From the NCBI GenBank assembly GCA_029582165.1, contig CM055877.1:37912249-37976248 (forward strand): a stretch of DNA of 64,000 nt, given 5' to 3'. This document shows positions 47,240 through 59,690 of the stretch, piece after piece. Under the pieces are notes generated by a model. That model saw only the letters and a program-made list of their open reading frames with translations. It had not been told where the DNA came from and did no database searches. The stretch comes from Portulaca oleracea. Taxonomy: Eukaryota; Streptophyta; Magnoliopsida; Caryophyllales; Portulacaceae. The translations under genes were made by a program, and so were the position numbers. Position 1 is the first letter of the stretch. Each line of letters begins with the position of its first letter.

Positions 47240-48119
47240 AATAGATATAATGAGGAGAAGGTTTTTGTGAGAAGAGAAGCATGGGAAATCATGGCCCTTG
47301 GTTCTAAGATCTATGGTGAGTGTAATTATTTGTTTTATCTTTATTTGTAATTTATAGGAGTAATAATGATTTTTTTTTTGTAATGGGAAATGACTTCTCA
47401 CGTGAGTAGATAGAGAGGCATGCAACAACCACTTTTTCACGCACGCCTTCTCCCATGCATTCATTCTCCAGCCGACTGCTCAACTACCCAAGGCCATTCC
47501 TAATGATTGTCCACCATTCCAGCTAATGATTCAGCCAAGAGCAATTACATCTCTCTCAAAACTCCATCAGAAACCCTAATTTAGTTGTCCGGACATCTCT
47601 CAAAAGTCCAGAAGAATATTGAAAAGGTGAAGGGGTGCAATGTAGTTGCCCAGACATCACCGTTTTGAGTGCGAGGACGATTTGCTGCGGTTAGGAAGCC
47701 AACAATCAATGGTGGGGATGAAGGAACGAGGTAATCTGAGTAGTGTTTATGTAATATGATTTTTCGTCATGTGTTTCTCTTCGGTTCTATCAATTGTGTT
47801 ATGTGATATGGATACATGAATATTGTTTATTCAAAATTTTGTATATTTTGGTGAGTGTTGGTGGGTTTATGGTAGTGGGTTTGATGATATTGTTGAATGA
47901 TGAAAATCAGGATAGCCTTGATGCAAAAAATAAATTAGGATTTTGATTTTTGTTATTGTTGTTGTTGTTCATAATCGTCAAAAAAGGGGGTTGTGTACTA
48001 TGAATATTGTTTAGCATATTATTGGTTATGTGTTTTGCTGCAGTTTTGAATCTTGTTCATTTCGAAACCATCATTACCTTTGGTAGACCATATTGTGATG
48101 CTCATCACAATATTCACTG

Positions 48120-49650
48120 TTAGTGATGTTCATTTCAATAATAGGTGATGCTCATGTCATTATCATTTTGTTATGAATTGTAATTGTGACTTGATGATTA
48201 TTACAGTTGATGTTCATTGTTCATACCCGATGTTCATATGAGAATGTCTGATGTTGTTCATTCCATGAGGTGTTGATGATCATTTTTATTATGTTCACGA
48301 ATTAATTGTTGTTCATATCTACTGATGTTCATATGAGAATGCCTGATGTTCATTACAAGATGATTTGTTGTTCATAATGGTATTATTGATGTTCGTTCAA
48401 TAATAGTATTAGTTGTTGAGTACCTGACGCCCATGTAAGCTTGTATGTCCACACATTGATTGACTCTCATGTCCATGATATTTTGATGTTCATGTCACGA
48501 TTAGTTGATGTTCATAATGCTCATAATACACCATGACTTTTGATGCTCATAATGTAGTATTGGATGTTCATACTAAGATTATTTGATGTTCTTAATAGCA
48601 TGATTGATGTTGAGTCATGTAATGCTTCATGTTCATGCCAAAATAGGTAAATGTCCATTCGCGTAGTACTTGATGTTCATTGCAAAAGTAGGTGATGTTT
48701 ATATTATTATGATTGATGTTCATTCTTGTATATGATCATTTCACAAACCCTGATGATCATTTCACAAAACCTGTTGTTATAATGCTCACAAACTCTGGTG
48801 TTCATGTCATGATGTTGATGCTCATAGTGTAGAACTGGAGGTTCATACTAAGATTAGTTGATGTTCTTAGTAGCATGATTGATGTTGTTCAAAATAGATA
48901 AATGTTCATTCATGTAGTACTTGATGTTCATTCCAAGAATAGTTGATGTTCATAATATTATGATTGATGTTCATTCTTGTAATATTCTATGTTCATGACA
49001 ACTTGATGGGCACCCCATCCATATTTGTTGATCATAATATGATAAGTTGATGTTCTTAATAGCATGATTGATGTTGAGTCATTTAATACTTTGAAATGTA
49101 TTTTGGAACGTTTGTCCCTAAAGAGGTTACCATTCACCCCCCAGCTTTGGTCACGGAGGGAAGAGGCAAGAGGACGAAGATAACAATGGAGGTTGCCACC
49201 GAGAAGAAAGCAAGCGCAAGGAAGGGCAGGTGTTGCGACCAGATAGCAACGCACGACGCCAAGACTTGCCTGGAGCACTGTTGTGAGGATATCAATTTAG
49301 TATGATTTTGGATGGATATTTTAATGATCGGAGCCAACCGATTTGCTATATGTTTTGCTATCGGGTTTAATTGATGTGTTTTTTCTTAGATTCGGATGTT
49401 GCATTTTTCCATGAATGAACATGTGAAGCTGATTTCAATATATATATGTATGGTCTCCATTATTCGTTGCCCAAAATGTTTTCATTATACGTAGATGCTC
49501 ATTCTACTATACCTAGATGCTCATTTCACAAACACTCAATGTCCATTTCACAATAACGTGATGTTCATTTCACAAAAACTTGATGTTCATTTCATAATTA
49601 CTTGATGTGCATTGGACATCCGGTGATGCGTGAATGAGCATCAGCTTATA
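48120..49650 (+). repeat. GATGTTCAT motif array, forward half
   Basis: The core TGATGTTCAT, with variants GATGCTCAT, GATGTTCTTA and GATGTCCAT, recurs every 15-60 bp. I count more than 20 clear copies between 48125 and 49610. The DNA between motifs is different each time, so this is not an ordinary tandem repeat. Confidence 0.85.
49110..49305 (+). pseudogene. FAR1/MULE transposase C-terminal remnant (zinc knuckle)
   Basis: A frame with PPALVTEGRGKRTK and then RCCDQIATHDAKTC resembles the C-terminus of FAR1-type proteins: a short Gly/Lys/Arg linker then a C-C...H...C knuckle. No DDE core is nearby. It may be the last trace of the element's own transposase or of a captured FAR1-related gene. 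Confidence 0.5.
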
Positions 49651-49849
49651 TGATTTACATTAACACCTAGTATTCCAATTTTCTAGTGTTTTCCAGATAT
49701 ACAGATATTGTGTTTCCTATAATGGAATATTGTTCTTTATTGGAGCCCATTCGCACTTAATCGACACTCAGATAAAAAAAATGCACCAAAGTGATTATCG
49801 TTAAGTCGTTAGAGCATATAATGGGTTTGGCCACGTGAATGGGAAATGA

Positions 49850-51760
49850 ACATCAAGTGTTTGTGAGTAGAGCATTAGGGTTTGTGAAAATGATCATATA
49901 TGAATAGGAAATTAATATCAACTTAAATTGAATTGAAATATAAACGAAATTGCGATGAACATTTAAATGCATTGAAATGGAAAAATGCACCAAGGCATTA
50001 TCATGAAATCTAGCTGAAATGTACATCAAGGTTTGGTAAAATGAACATTAGTCTGTATTGTGTTAATGCTGAAGTGAAATGAAACATCAAGATGTGTTAA
50101 AATGAAAAATGCACCAATTCATTGTCCTTAAGTCATTTTGATCATATAATGGTGTTATTCCCAATTATTAAGTTGAATTATGTAATTAACACCAGGATAT
50201 TGTGAATTGAACATCTAGATACAGTACCATGAACATCTACCTATAATGGAACATTGCTCTTAATGGATATCATTTGCACCAGTTGATTATCGCTAAGTCG
50301 TTTGATCATATAATGGAACATCAAGTTTTTGTGAAATGAGCATATAAGTTGAATTATATAATCAACCAGGTGTGTTCAAATGAATATCAAGTTTTTGTAA
50401 AATAAATATCTAGGTACAGTAACATGAACATCTACATATAATGGAACATTGCTCTTAATGGATGTCATTTGCACCAGTTGATTATCGTTAAGTCGTTTGA
50501 GCATGTCTTTTCCATATGAATGTTGAGCATCATTTAAGTTTAAATGAACATTAAGTTGAATTAAATAATTAGCACCAAGTTATTTTGAGATGAACATCAA
50601 TTAATTGCAAGATGTATATCAAGTTTCGGTGAAATGAACATCAAGTTTGTGATCCCAAATTTTTCCAAACAAAATATAACAAAGTAAAATTCTGAATGTC
50701 AACACAAACACAACATGGTAACTTCATGTCAAAGTGGTGCGATGGTGCTCGTTCTGTTCCAATGACTTTCTCTCGTCTGGACGACGTCCTTCAACTGGTT
50801 CACATCATCACCGCCCGGAGCAAGTGCCCTTTCATCCTGTACAACCGTCTCATTTCCCCTACAGTCCACACTACACCGTTAGCGGTCATGAACATCATGA
50901 GTTATATTTTGAACATTAATTTAATGTGAAATGATCATCAAGTTCGACTGAAGTGAACAACAACTCATGTTGGCCTTTGAGTACTACATAATCAATTAGT
51001 GGTAATGAAATGAGCAAATTGAAATGAAAATCTGTTTCCCATCCCCTACACATCCAATTGAACAAACACTATGAACCCAAAAAAGGAACATCAAGACATC
51101 TAAAATGAAAATCAAGTCAACATTGTATGAACAACAAGCTAGTCACCTTGAAATGAGCATCAAGATATCCACATGAAATGAACATCTAGATTGTAAAATA
51201 AACATCCAATATCCATTAAATGAACATCAGGCAGAATTGAAATGAACATTAAGTGACTTAAATAACAAACTTTCCAGTGAACATAAAAACTTAACATCAT
51301 GACATAACTTGTGAAAATTAATAAACTTACTTTACAGTGCCTTCTGCGTTCACCACAACATCACCAGCCGGACCAGGTGCGCTTTGCTTTGGTCCATCCG
51401 CCCCGTTCCCCCTACATCCTTGAAAAAACCGTTAGCAATCATAAAAAAATGAACTTAATGACATAGCTTATGAACATTGATTAACTTACTCTGTAGTGTC
51501 TTTTTCATTCACCACAACATCACCGATCGGAGCTAGTGCCCTTTTAGTGAACATAATAAATGAACATCAATGACCCAAAAAAAGGAACACCAATATATCA
51601 AACAAAAAGAACATCAATATATCCAAAATTGATGTGCATAACCGACTGAAATCAATGAAAAAAATAAGCTCCAGCGTGCACATTACAAACTGACATTAAC
51701 CGCCAAAACATCCCACAATGAACATCAACAATGTCAAAAATGAACATCATACACCGACAT
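49850..51760 (-). repeat. GATGTTCAT motif array, reversed half
   Basis: The same motif in inverse form (ATGAACATCAAG and variants GAACATCTAG, GAACATTAAG) recurs from 49850 to 51750, again with unlike spacers; I see well over a dozen clear copies. The switch of orientation falls in about 49650-49850, close to the centre of the MULE. Confidence 0.85.
50740..51550 (-). pseudogene. Three degenerate copies of a short exon-like unit
   Basis: At about 50790-50890, 51345-51420 and 51490-51550 a similar unit recurs (TTCACCACAACATCACC, then CGGA-CAAGTGCCCTTT). On the minus strand two copies read with a GDVVVN segment and are flanked by AG/GT-like sites. They could be repeated captured exon pieces in the motif array; the source is unknown. 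Confidence 0.35.
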
Positions 51761-52475
51761 GAACCACAAAACGCCATAAAAACGGTGACTCGCATCTCCT
51801 TCTCCGTTCCTTCAACTTCTGGTTCGGTCACACCTTTCGACTCCATCATCAATTATACAATTCCCTCGTTGAATTGACAAAAATACCCATAACTGTTACA
51901 ATAAACAACGAATTCTGTGAAAAACTCACCGCAATGCTGGAAAAAACAACAATTTCAAAGAAAAAGAGACAAACAACAACCTAAACCCTAGAATTCTGGA
52001 AAAACCCTCTTACCTGATACCCGCCTGAACTGGGCTTCACTTTAACCAATCCTCACCGGAAACTCGCCGCCGGAACCAAGATGTGTGTCGGGAAAGATGA
52101 AGATCTTACAATTCAGTGAAAATTTGAGTTTTACGCCAGAACCAAGACTTCACCTTTGCAATTGGTTATGACGTCCCCTTGCAGCAGTGAATGAGTTTAA
52201 AAAAAAAATGGTGGAATGATTGTTGTGTTTTTGGAAATCAACAACAGTAATTGCCTTCAACCCAGCGTGCAACCAACAGTGCCCTTTCCCCTCCCCTCTC
52301 ACGTGCCATACAAAACAAAAAAATGTTAAAACAAATTCAGCCAATCATCTTTTAGAATAAGATATTTTAAATAAAGATAAAACAAATAATTACACTCACC
52401 ATAGATCTTGGAACCAAGGGCCATGGTTTCCCATGCTTCTCTTCTCACAAAACCCCTCTTCTCATTATATCTATT

Positions 52476-52479
<4 letters not shown>

Positions 52480-52532
<53 letters not shown>
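52480..52532. repeat. (TA)n tract, right of the MULE
   Basis: About 26 TA units, continuing the tract at 47192-47236 across the inserted MULE. Confidence 0.95.
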
Positions 52533-52541
<9 letters not shown>

Positions 52542-53175
52542 ATGCGCCCGCGTGTATTAAATGAAACCCTAGTGTATTTGTATTCTTAGATCAGTTAGAT
52601 GAGTATAGTGCGATAATCATTAACTTTTTTTTTTTTGGCATTTTAGGTTGTATAGTTGTATTCTTAGAGTTGGTGTGTTGATGACTTTTGTAATGTTTTA
52701 CTGTTGAACTTCGGTCATAGCCTCGTACATTAAACTTGATGTTTTTATTGTGTTGAAAATATGTGTATTTAAATAGAATAATTATTATTATACAATCGTG
52801 CAAGTATAAAATTAACCCGAAAAGATGATGAATATAGTAAAAAAAAATACATAAGAAGGTTAGACATACCTATTAAGGACCCGGTATGGACTATGGACCC
52901 ATGGACCTGACGGGTCTAGGTATGAGTTTGATGTTTGGGAACCCACCGGGTGGTCAAAAACAATTTGGCGGGTTTGGGTTTGTGTGCAGCTGAACCCGAC
53001 CCAGACCTGAACGATTGCCATCCCGGAGATTGCCCATGATCAATCTGCATCTTGTTGTAGTTATCTTATGTACGTATTACTATAATGACTTTGAATATTC
53101 TTAATGTATGTATGCATCTAATATTTATATTACTTATTATATTTACCGCATGCAATGCACGCACATTTATGACCA

Positions 53176-53176
<1 letters not shown>

Positions 53177-53242
<66 letters not shown>
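53177..53242. repeat. (TA)n microsatellite
   Basis: About 32 TA units just outside the hAT right end. Confidence 0.95.
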
Positions 53243-53244
<2 letters not shown>

Positions 53245-53292
53245 TTGAAAGAAGGGATATAAGAGAGTAGTTTATTTAAAAATAAATACTAA

Positions 53293-53332
53293 GAAAGTGT
53301 TTGGTGGGCACAAGAATGGAATCAAAGTTATA

Positions 53333-53370
<38 letters not shown>

Positions 53371-53958
53371 GAATATAATGATAATAATTACTATTAAAAA
53401 TTAATTTTAATTTAATAGTTAATAATTTAAAAATTAAAAGTATCATTTATTAGTTATCTTATTCATTATTGTTTATTATTTATTTTTTAATAAGTATAAA
53501 TTATGAATCATTCATTAATAATAATAATTTATTTATTTTGATTTATTATTTATTTTTTCATTCATTTATAATTATTATCAATTATTAATAACTAATTTAA
53601 ATAATTATTAATAAATAAATAATTATTAATATTAATATTTTTTAATTATTAATAATATTGTTACTATTATTAATTAGTATTAATCATAAACTATTTAATA
53701 TCATTTATTATTTGCTTTATATTATTTATTATATTGTTTTATTAATTATTATCAATTATTATTATTATTATTGAAGAAAAGCGATAACCTATTCTCCCCT
53801 CATTTGGGAGGTTTCTAATCCCCCTCTTTGGGAGGGATAGCAAATCCCCAGGGATTGCTATTTCATTCCAGAAAGAGTTCTCAAAACAGTAAAAACAGGG
53901 ATTAGAACCCATTCTTGACCTATTCCATTCCTTTTTTACTCACCAAATTAACATGCCC
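53293..53958. mobile_element. PIF/Harbinger (Tourist-like) MITE
   Basis: TAA occurs at both edges (53290-53292 and 53959-53961). The left end GAAAGTGTTTGGTGGGCACA and the right end, complement GGGCATGTTAATTTGGTGAG, are degenerate inverted repeats of the Harbinger type, and both continue into AAGAATGGAAT/AAAGGAATGGAAT. The interior is extremely AT-rich, with (ATT)n at 53335-53370, and non-coding. Confidence 0.65.
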
Positions 53959-54177
53959 TAAATGAATGCATAAAATGATTGACTTGGGTGGCGTCACTGT
54001 AACGTAGAAGTCTTGTTATCGATAATGGAGTAGTAGTATCTTGTAAGCATTATTGGATGAGATTGAGTAGTATTCACAAATAGTGGCTTTGTGGACAAGA
54101 CCATGAGAGAACCCACATTCACCGGTCACCAAGGCATGCATGGGAGATGGGACATCAAAGCAATGTTTGATACTGAG

Positions 54178-54203
54178 ACCTGACCTGACCTGACCTGACC
54201 TGA
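54178..54203. repeat. (ACCTG)5 microsatellite
   Basis: Five perfect ACCTG units. Another (TA)n tract follows at 54752-54790. The flanking 53960-55320 shows no gene. Confidence 0.9.
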
Positions 54204-54749
54204 ACATCGCAAACATACCAAACACTATCTAATGGGGCGCTGCTCCAATTCTATTCATAAATAATGCCTTTTCAATTTTATCATATTACATATTCAAAAA
54301 ATAACTTCCAAATTTAACATAAGCATATTAAGATTCTTCTTCTTTAATTACCCCTTTCTGCTTGGTGAATAAGTCAATTATAATATTAAAACAGTATACC
54401 AAGTTTTTAATAAAAAATTCTAGATAATCACAAATTAAGTAAACTAGGAGTAAAATTTATTATTTTACATTACAACTATTACAATTTAATTTTTTTAAAA
54501 AAATCACATAAATATTAAAATAATAGTTTCATATTATTTCTGTAGCGACGTTGAAAAGAAAAATCCAGACACATAAGTCTAGAACTCAGCATATATGCAC
54601 CTCTACAAGTATGGCAACGCCTCATCATGTAATTTGCTCTGGCAAAGTTGTGGACCTCTTTTAGCTTTAGTCCATTGGTGGTGCCATTTTGGCATCTTCC
54701 CATAACACTCCCATAATTCCTTTTTCTCTATCTTTTTGCCCTATTTTAA

Positions 54750-54794
<45 letters not shown>

Positions 54795-55329
54795 CTCTAA
54801 ATTTACTTTATCATCTCACAGACTTAAACTTGAATGCAGTGGATGTCTCCTTGGAAAGGTTGGATGAGGAGACTCGTAGGGTGGCCAAGGTCGTGAGCTT
54901 GTTGAAATTGTCTTCTAATAATTATGAGACTGTGACTAAGGCCTTCTGAGATGAGATGATATGCTGGAGCGAAAGAAAAATCTTGTTAGATATCTGATTT
55001 TTTTTTGTTTTGTTTTGTTATGTCCCTTTTGTTTCGCTTTGTGCTATTCTTTTGTTTGCTGGACTCTTTGACTTTCTGCTGTTTACAGTCTTGTAACATC
55101 TTTGATACCTTCTTAACCTTGTTTGGCTAGCAATTATCGAAAAAAAAATCAACACTCTCCTTTGTTTTTATAACAAGCATTTGCCTCAACAAAATATACA
55201 GGAGTTGAAATCTATGCGACTTTAAAGTTGCATGTTTGATGCTCTAGCCTGTGGGATTTGTAATATCGTAGCATCAAAGAATGTTCTGTGATGGTAAAAA
55301 AGTCACAAATAAATTAATCAGTAAGACAC

Positions 55330-56416
55330 AGTGGTAGATTCAAGATTCAAAGTCAGTGGTGTCAAATAATTTTCTTAAAAAAATTGAACACAAATAAGCG
55401 GTAAAATAAACGTAAAAATATAACCAATTCATGATAACCTAAAACATAAACGTCAAAATAAGCGCTAAAAATGATATTAAATAACTAATACATACCTACA
55501 CTTCTGATTGACGGGCATATATCTTCTGAAAATGATCCATGATAGCCTCATTTGATACTTTTCCAAACACATCATTCTCAAAATATGTAATAACAACATA
55601 TATCATTTAAAAACTCATCTGGCATTCTATTATGCAAACTAGTCTTAATAAACTTTATCGTAGAAAATACCTCAACTGATGCAGTGGAAACCGGTAGAAG
55701 CAAAGCTAACTTGACAAGCAAATATATGAGGCAAAAGTTCAAGTGCAATTGTGTCTCAACCATTTTCAAGAAAAGTTCAACAAGGCCTTAATCACATAAA
55801 TCCTAATTTAATCATATTGATTGAATCACAAAAATCTAATTTGTAAATTAAACTAAATATGATAATAAATTCAATCAAGAGGAAAGAGTATAATTCAATT
55901 TTTATGTGTATAAACGATAGTTAACAAAATTTGCTCATTCATACACATATAAGTGATACAAGAAGCAATTAAGTGAATTAACAAACCCTAATTTAATCAC
56001 ATTGACTTAATCACATAAATCCAACTCACAAATCGCAATCAAATATTGGAATAAATTCAATAAAGAGGTTGGAGGGATTGCTTGGTGGGCATGAGTGAAA
56101 AAAGGGTATGCAGACATGGTTAAAACTGAATAGACAAACAGTTATTATACATGTTGCAGCCGCCTGCTGAAAATTGAAAAAATCGAAAAATCATGTAAAA
56201 TGGACAATACTATGGGATCAAACCTGCAACCAGGTTGACATTTGATCATGTTCCTTAAACACGCATGACTAGCTCACAGCTACTTCCTTTTTGATGCTCT
56301 GTGGTGTCCAATTGTATACGTACTAAATATTTTGTTTTTTGCTAAATAGATTTTTTTAATAAAAATTTTAGTGGTGTCAATTGACACCACCCCTAAACAT
56401 ATAAAGCCGCCTCCTG
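55330..56416 (-). mobile_element. Deleted hAT element with transposase C-terminus
   Basis: The 8-bp TAAGACAC occurs at 55322-55329 and 56417-56424. The left end (C)AGTGGTAGATTCAAGATT and right end ...GCCGCCTCCTG are the degenerate termini of the CAGTGGCGGATCC-type hAT family. On the minus strand, 55770-55500 encodes the dimerisation signature LPVSTASVEVFSTIKFIKT, followed by NRMPDEFLND and, after stops, a FENDVFGKVSNEAIMDHFQ-like segment. The rest of the transposase is lost. Confidence 0.75.
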
Positions 56417-56424
56417 TAAGACAC

Positions 56425-57540
56425 AAAATTTTAATTGTGGAACAGTAAGAAAATTTGAAACAAGTAGATGAAAAATGTTACAGAACTTGTCAACTTGACC
56501 AATATGCTCAGAAATTTTGTTATTACTACTAAAATTTTCTTTGTTTTCTTATCGAGGGATATTAGATCCTTTTGAGGAAAACAATGTAAAAAACTTTTTT
56601 CGATACTAATATGGATGGAAATAACAGAAGAATATAAGTGGAGGCCTTAATTAAAAAAATATAACTTTTGGATGATTATTTATTTATTTTAAAGTTGCTT
56701 AGAGAGCATATCCTTGTATAATTCCAAGTAGGAATTGGATTCTTGCCATACCTATGAATCATTGAATATGGTTGGCAGCTTTCTAATATGTTTTCTACTA
56801 TGCCTTTTTCTGTTTTTTTTTTTTTGGCTAAAGTATTAATTTTATTCATCTGCATAATATGTGCCCTTCAGCAAAAAACTTGATTTAGAAGTATAAATTG
56901 TAACTGTCACATACAGGATAACTATGATGACACCTTAGTTTTCTCAGTATGCCTTTAACAGAAATTTAAAATCACAATTTTAGTCTCACTCGCTTTGCCA
57001 CATGTTACCTGCGCCAATGTTAGGAAACTAACGACTTAACACCCTCCTAATATTTTTTTATGATTCTACTATGGTTGAAAATTATTTCAACTATGATAGT
57101 TGAAATATATAATCACCCTAAAATATATCTTTAATAAAATTGAAATTCATATATATTGATTAAAGAACTTGTTACAATAAAGTAATCCTATTTGTTGAGA
57201 TATAATTTTTATTTTAAATTTAATATTTGAAGGATATTTTGTCAAAATTATTTTTTTCAACTATCATAATTGAAAGTGTAAGTATCATTAGTTTTACCAT
57301 AAAAAATCAAGATTAAAATATACATATGAAAGTAGCTTATTACAAAGAATTAATTAATGGTTATAAAATTTTTGATAAATGAAAGTTTCAACTGTGGTGG
57401 AATTTTCAATTTCTGACGGTTAAAATACTCCTAATTGGTTACACCAACATTATTTAAACTCCAGTGATTGTTTACTATATGTTATGAGATATGTATAAAT
57501 CTAACTTGATTATTAATTACTCAATACACATAATTTGGAG
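56425..57540. other. AT-rich stretch, nothing recognised
   Basis: No coding signature. A TTTCAACTATGATAGTTGAAA palindrome-like block at about 57085 and an inverse relative near 57258 suggest a decayed MITE. Confidence 0.4.
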
Positions 57541-57544
57541 TGTG

Positions 57545-59690
57545 TTACGGTGGGGCACAGTTTGCTTGATTTTATGGATGGAACGATGGTTAATTGTCTG
57601 AAAGTGATTGATTATCAAATAATGAAAATAATATTCGAAAAAAGAGATGATCTTGATCTCATTGACTGCCACCCGAGAACTAGCAATCCACCATAATTAG
57701 GTAAAGTAAGGATCCACTACTAATTAATAAAAAAGAGACTTGCAACACCACCATAACACAACAATTATGAATAAAGTAAACAAGGTTTAGGGTGAAAAGG
57801 AGAGTAATTAGCTTCACTATTCTATTCATAATCATGATATGCAAATAACCCCTTACAAAAAGATAACCTTGAATTGGGGTATTTATAGGGAAAGGGGTAA
57901 ATTAAGAAAAATAACCTGAATTTACACAAGCCGGTCACGGGTGTGACGTGTGTTTCTTGCGCGCGTAAGGGGCCAGCGTATCCAAAATAAAGTCACGGGT
58001 TTGACCCTAGCTTTTGGCACAATTTAGGCCAAAGAGGAGGTTATGCGTATGACCCTTATGGACACGATTGTGATTGCCTTATGAGCAGTTTTTCTGCCGA
58101 ATTTCAAACCTGCATAACTTCTTCGTCCGAACTCTAATTTGGGACCATAACATATCGACAGAAAACTCTCGGTGTGAATTTTAAGCTCCTCGAATCTCAT
58201 GTCCATCAAAGCTCAATGGAATGATTTATGATGGAAAGAGGGACCACCTATCTTCTTCCATTGCTTCGGATTGACCTTTCTTGCTTATTCTTGCCGAATT
58301 AACCCGAGCTTCTTTTGAAGGTTCGAGGGAGATCACCAAGCACTGACATGAGCGCCCGAGTCGACCATGAAATATGCGCTGGCCCTATTTTCAAATAAAA
58401 CCCATTCCAAAACTCACACAAGAACCAAGGGTGAATATTGTGGCTTGTGTGAGAATCAGTTAGGGAGCCTCCTTGATATGCTCTAGACCCCCCTCTCTTG
58501 AAAAAGAGTTGACCTTAGCCCTTGGGAGTAAAAATTGAGGCGCCCTCCTCATTTTAATTTGAGTTCTTAGCGCACATACTCCTCAATGCTTTGGCCAAAC
58601 CCAGGTTAAGAACCCAACCCCTCTTGAAGACATGATGATTATTGAAGAAATAGGACGTGTGGGCATTTCCCATGAAGCTCTTCTGGACGACCCCATCATG
58701 CATGATCTCATTTAATTCCTCAACATACTTATCAAATGGGAGTACGTCACTAGGTGGGCATTCCTTACGTTGTTGTACTTCTCCATCCACATTCACAAAA
58801 GAGGAACAATCATATCCAACTCCAACATATAACTATCTTCGTTGTAGTAGAAATTGACTCGAGGTTTGTTGATGTATGCAAGGTCGCTAGGATCAGAGTG
58901 ATGACCTCACAGACACCAAACGGACACACACACACTGGAATCTGGGATCTCACAATGGATAATCGAATGGAAACAGCTCCAAAACAGGGGATAATCAACC
59001 AGAATCGAATGGATGAAATGGGTGAGGTGTGAAATAAGATCGGATGAGCAAGAACAACACGAATAACCTCCTCCAAGATAGAACTCGGTTCACCACGCAC
59101 CAAATGACATCAAATGGATTGAAATGGATAATGAGGGATGGGAAAAACAGAAAAGGAAAGATAGGCTTGAGCTCAAGCTGATATAGGCACACCACAGCTA
59201 GAACATCAAGGGCAATGGACTCGATGACCTCAATGGATATAGGCACACCACCATCAAAGCTACCAAGCTCTACACCCACCACAAGGATTGCCAAATCCTT
59301 GATACTGTAGTAGAATTAACCAAATTTGAGAGTTTAACGTCACTCACAAACAAGAGGCTCAATAAGGCACTCAAATCTCATATTTCATATTTCAAGTTGT
59401 TGATTACAATGACCTCACAGTGGGTATATATAAGCCCAGCTGAAATATCTAATTAGGAGTTTCTTGAGCAAAAAGAAAACATCCTAATCTTGCTTAATTA
59501 GCTAATTACATCAGAAAAAGATAATATGTAACTAACTTAGGAAGCTTCTAGAGCAATAATAATGAGGGCTAATAAAAGCATCACACATGACATCTTCATG
59601 AAGCTTCTAGAATAATTGGAAGACTCTAGAAACATCACACATGGCGCTTTCTTGTTGGAGCAGTATTCCTCACGTGGGCAAGGCTGGATA
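57545..59690 (-). mobile_element. Fragmented Ty3-type retroelement DNA with LTR-like promoters
   Basis: Minus-strand TATAAATACCCC at 57886-57875 and TTATATATACCC near 59445 look like two LTR promoters. A short AYFMVDSGA segment, like a retroviral-type protease active site, lies at about 58375-58350. Frames are short and broken, and I cannot set the borders. The segment 58810-59300 is a patch of short open frames on both strands. Confidence 0.35.

Larger units (their letters stand above)
47237..52479. mobile_element. Non-autonomous MULE with ~110-bp terminal repeats, inserted in (TA)n
   Basis: The left end AGGAATAGATATAATGAGGA and the right end, whose complement reads AGGGAATAGATATAATGAGA, continue as matching inverted repeats through AGAAGAGAAGCATGGGAAA and CAAGATCTATGGTGAGTG, about 110 bp. 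The element is 5.24 kb. Both sides are (TA)n, hiding its 9-bp duplication. The interior lacks a transposase core but holds one FAR1-type C-terminal remnant and thousands of bases of GATGTTCAT motif repeats. Confidence 0.85.
47056..53026. mobile_element. hAT element, host of the nested MULE
   Basis: The left end TATGGATGACAGTGGGTC and the right end ...GAACGATTGCCATCCCGG are degenerate inverted repeats of the plant hAT type, with GACCCG/CGGGTC-rich subterminal sequence on both sides. The flanks GGATTGCC (47048-47055) and AGATTGCC (53027-53034) form an 8-bp duplication with one mismatch. Without the nested MULE and its TA tracts only about 0.65 kb remains, so it is non-autonomous. Confidence 0.7.

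Noticed and set aside
48120..51760. Reading the motif array as a CRISPR array or a satellite
   Set aside because: Repeats are only about 9-12 bp, spacing is irregular, orientation flips and the host is a plant. Spacers are not conserved as in a satellite.
54689..54949. 86-codon frame ending ETVTKAF
   Set aside because: Its first third is the (TA)n tract. The rest has no recognisable domain and no supporting splice sites.
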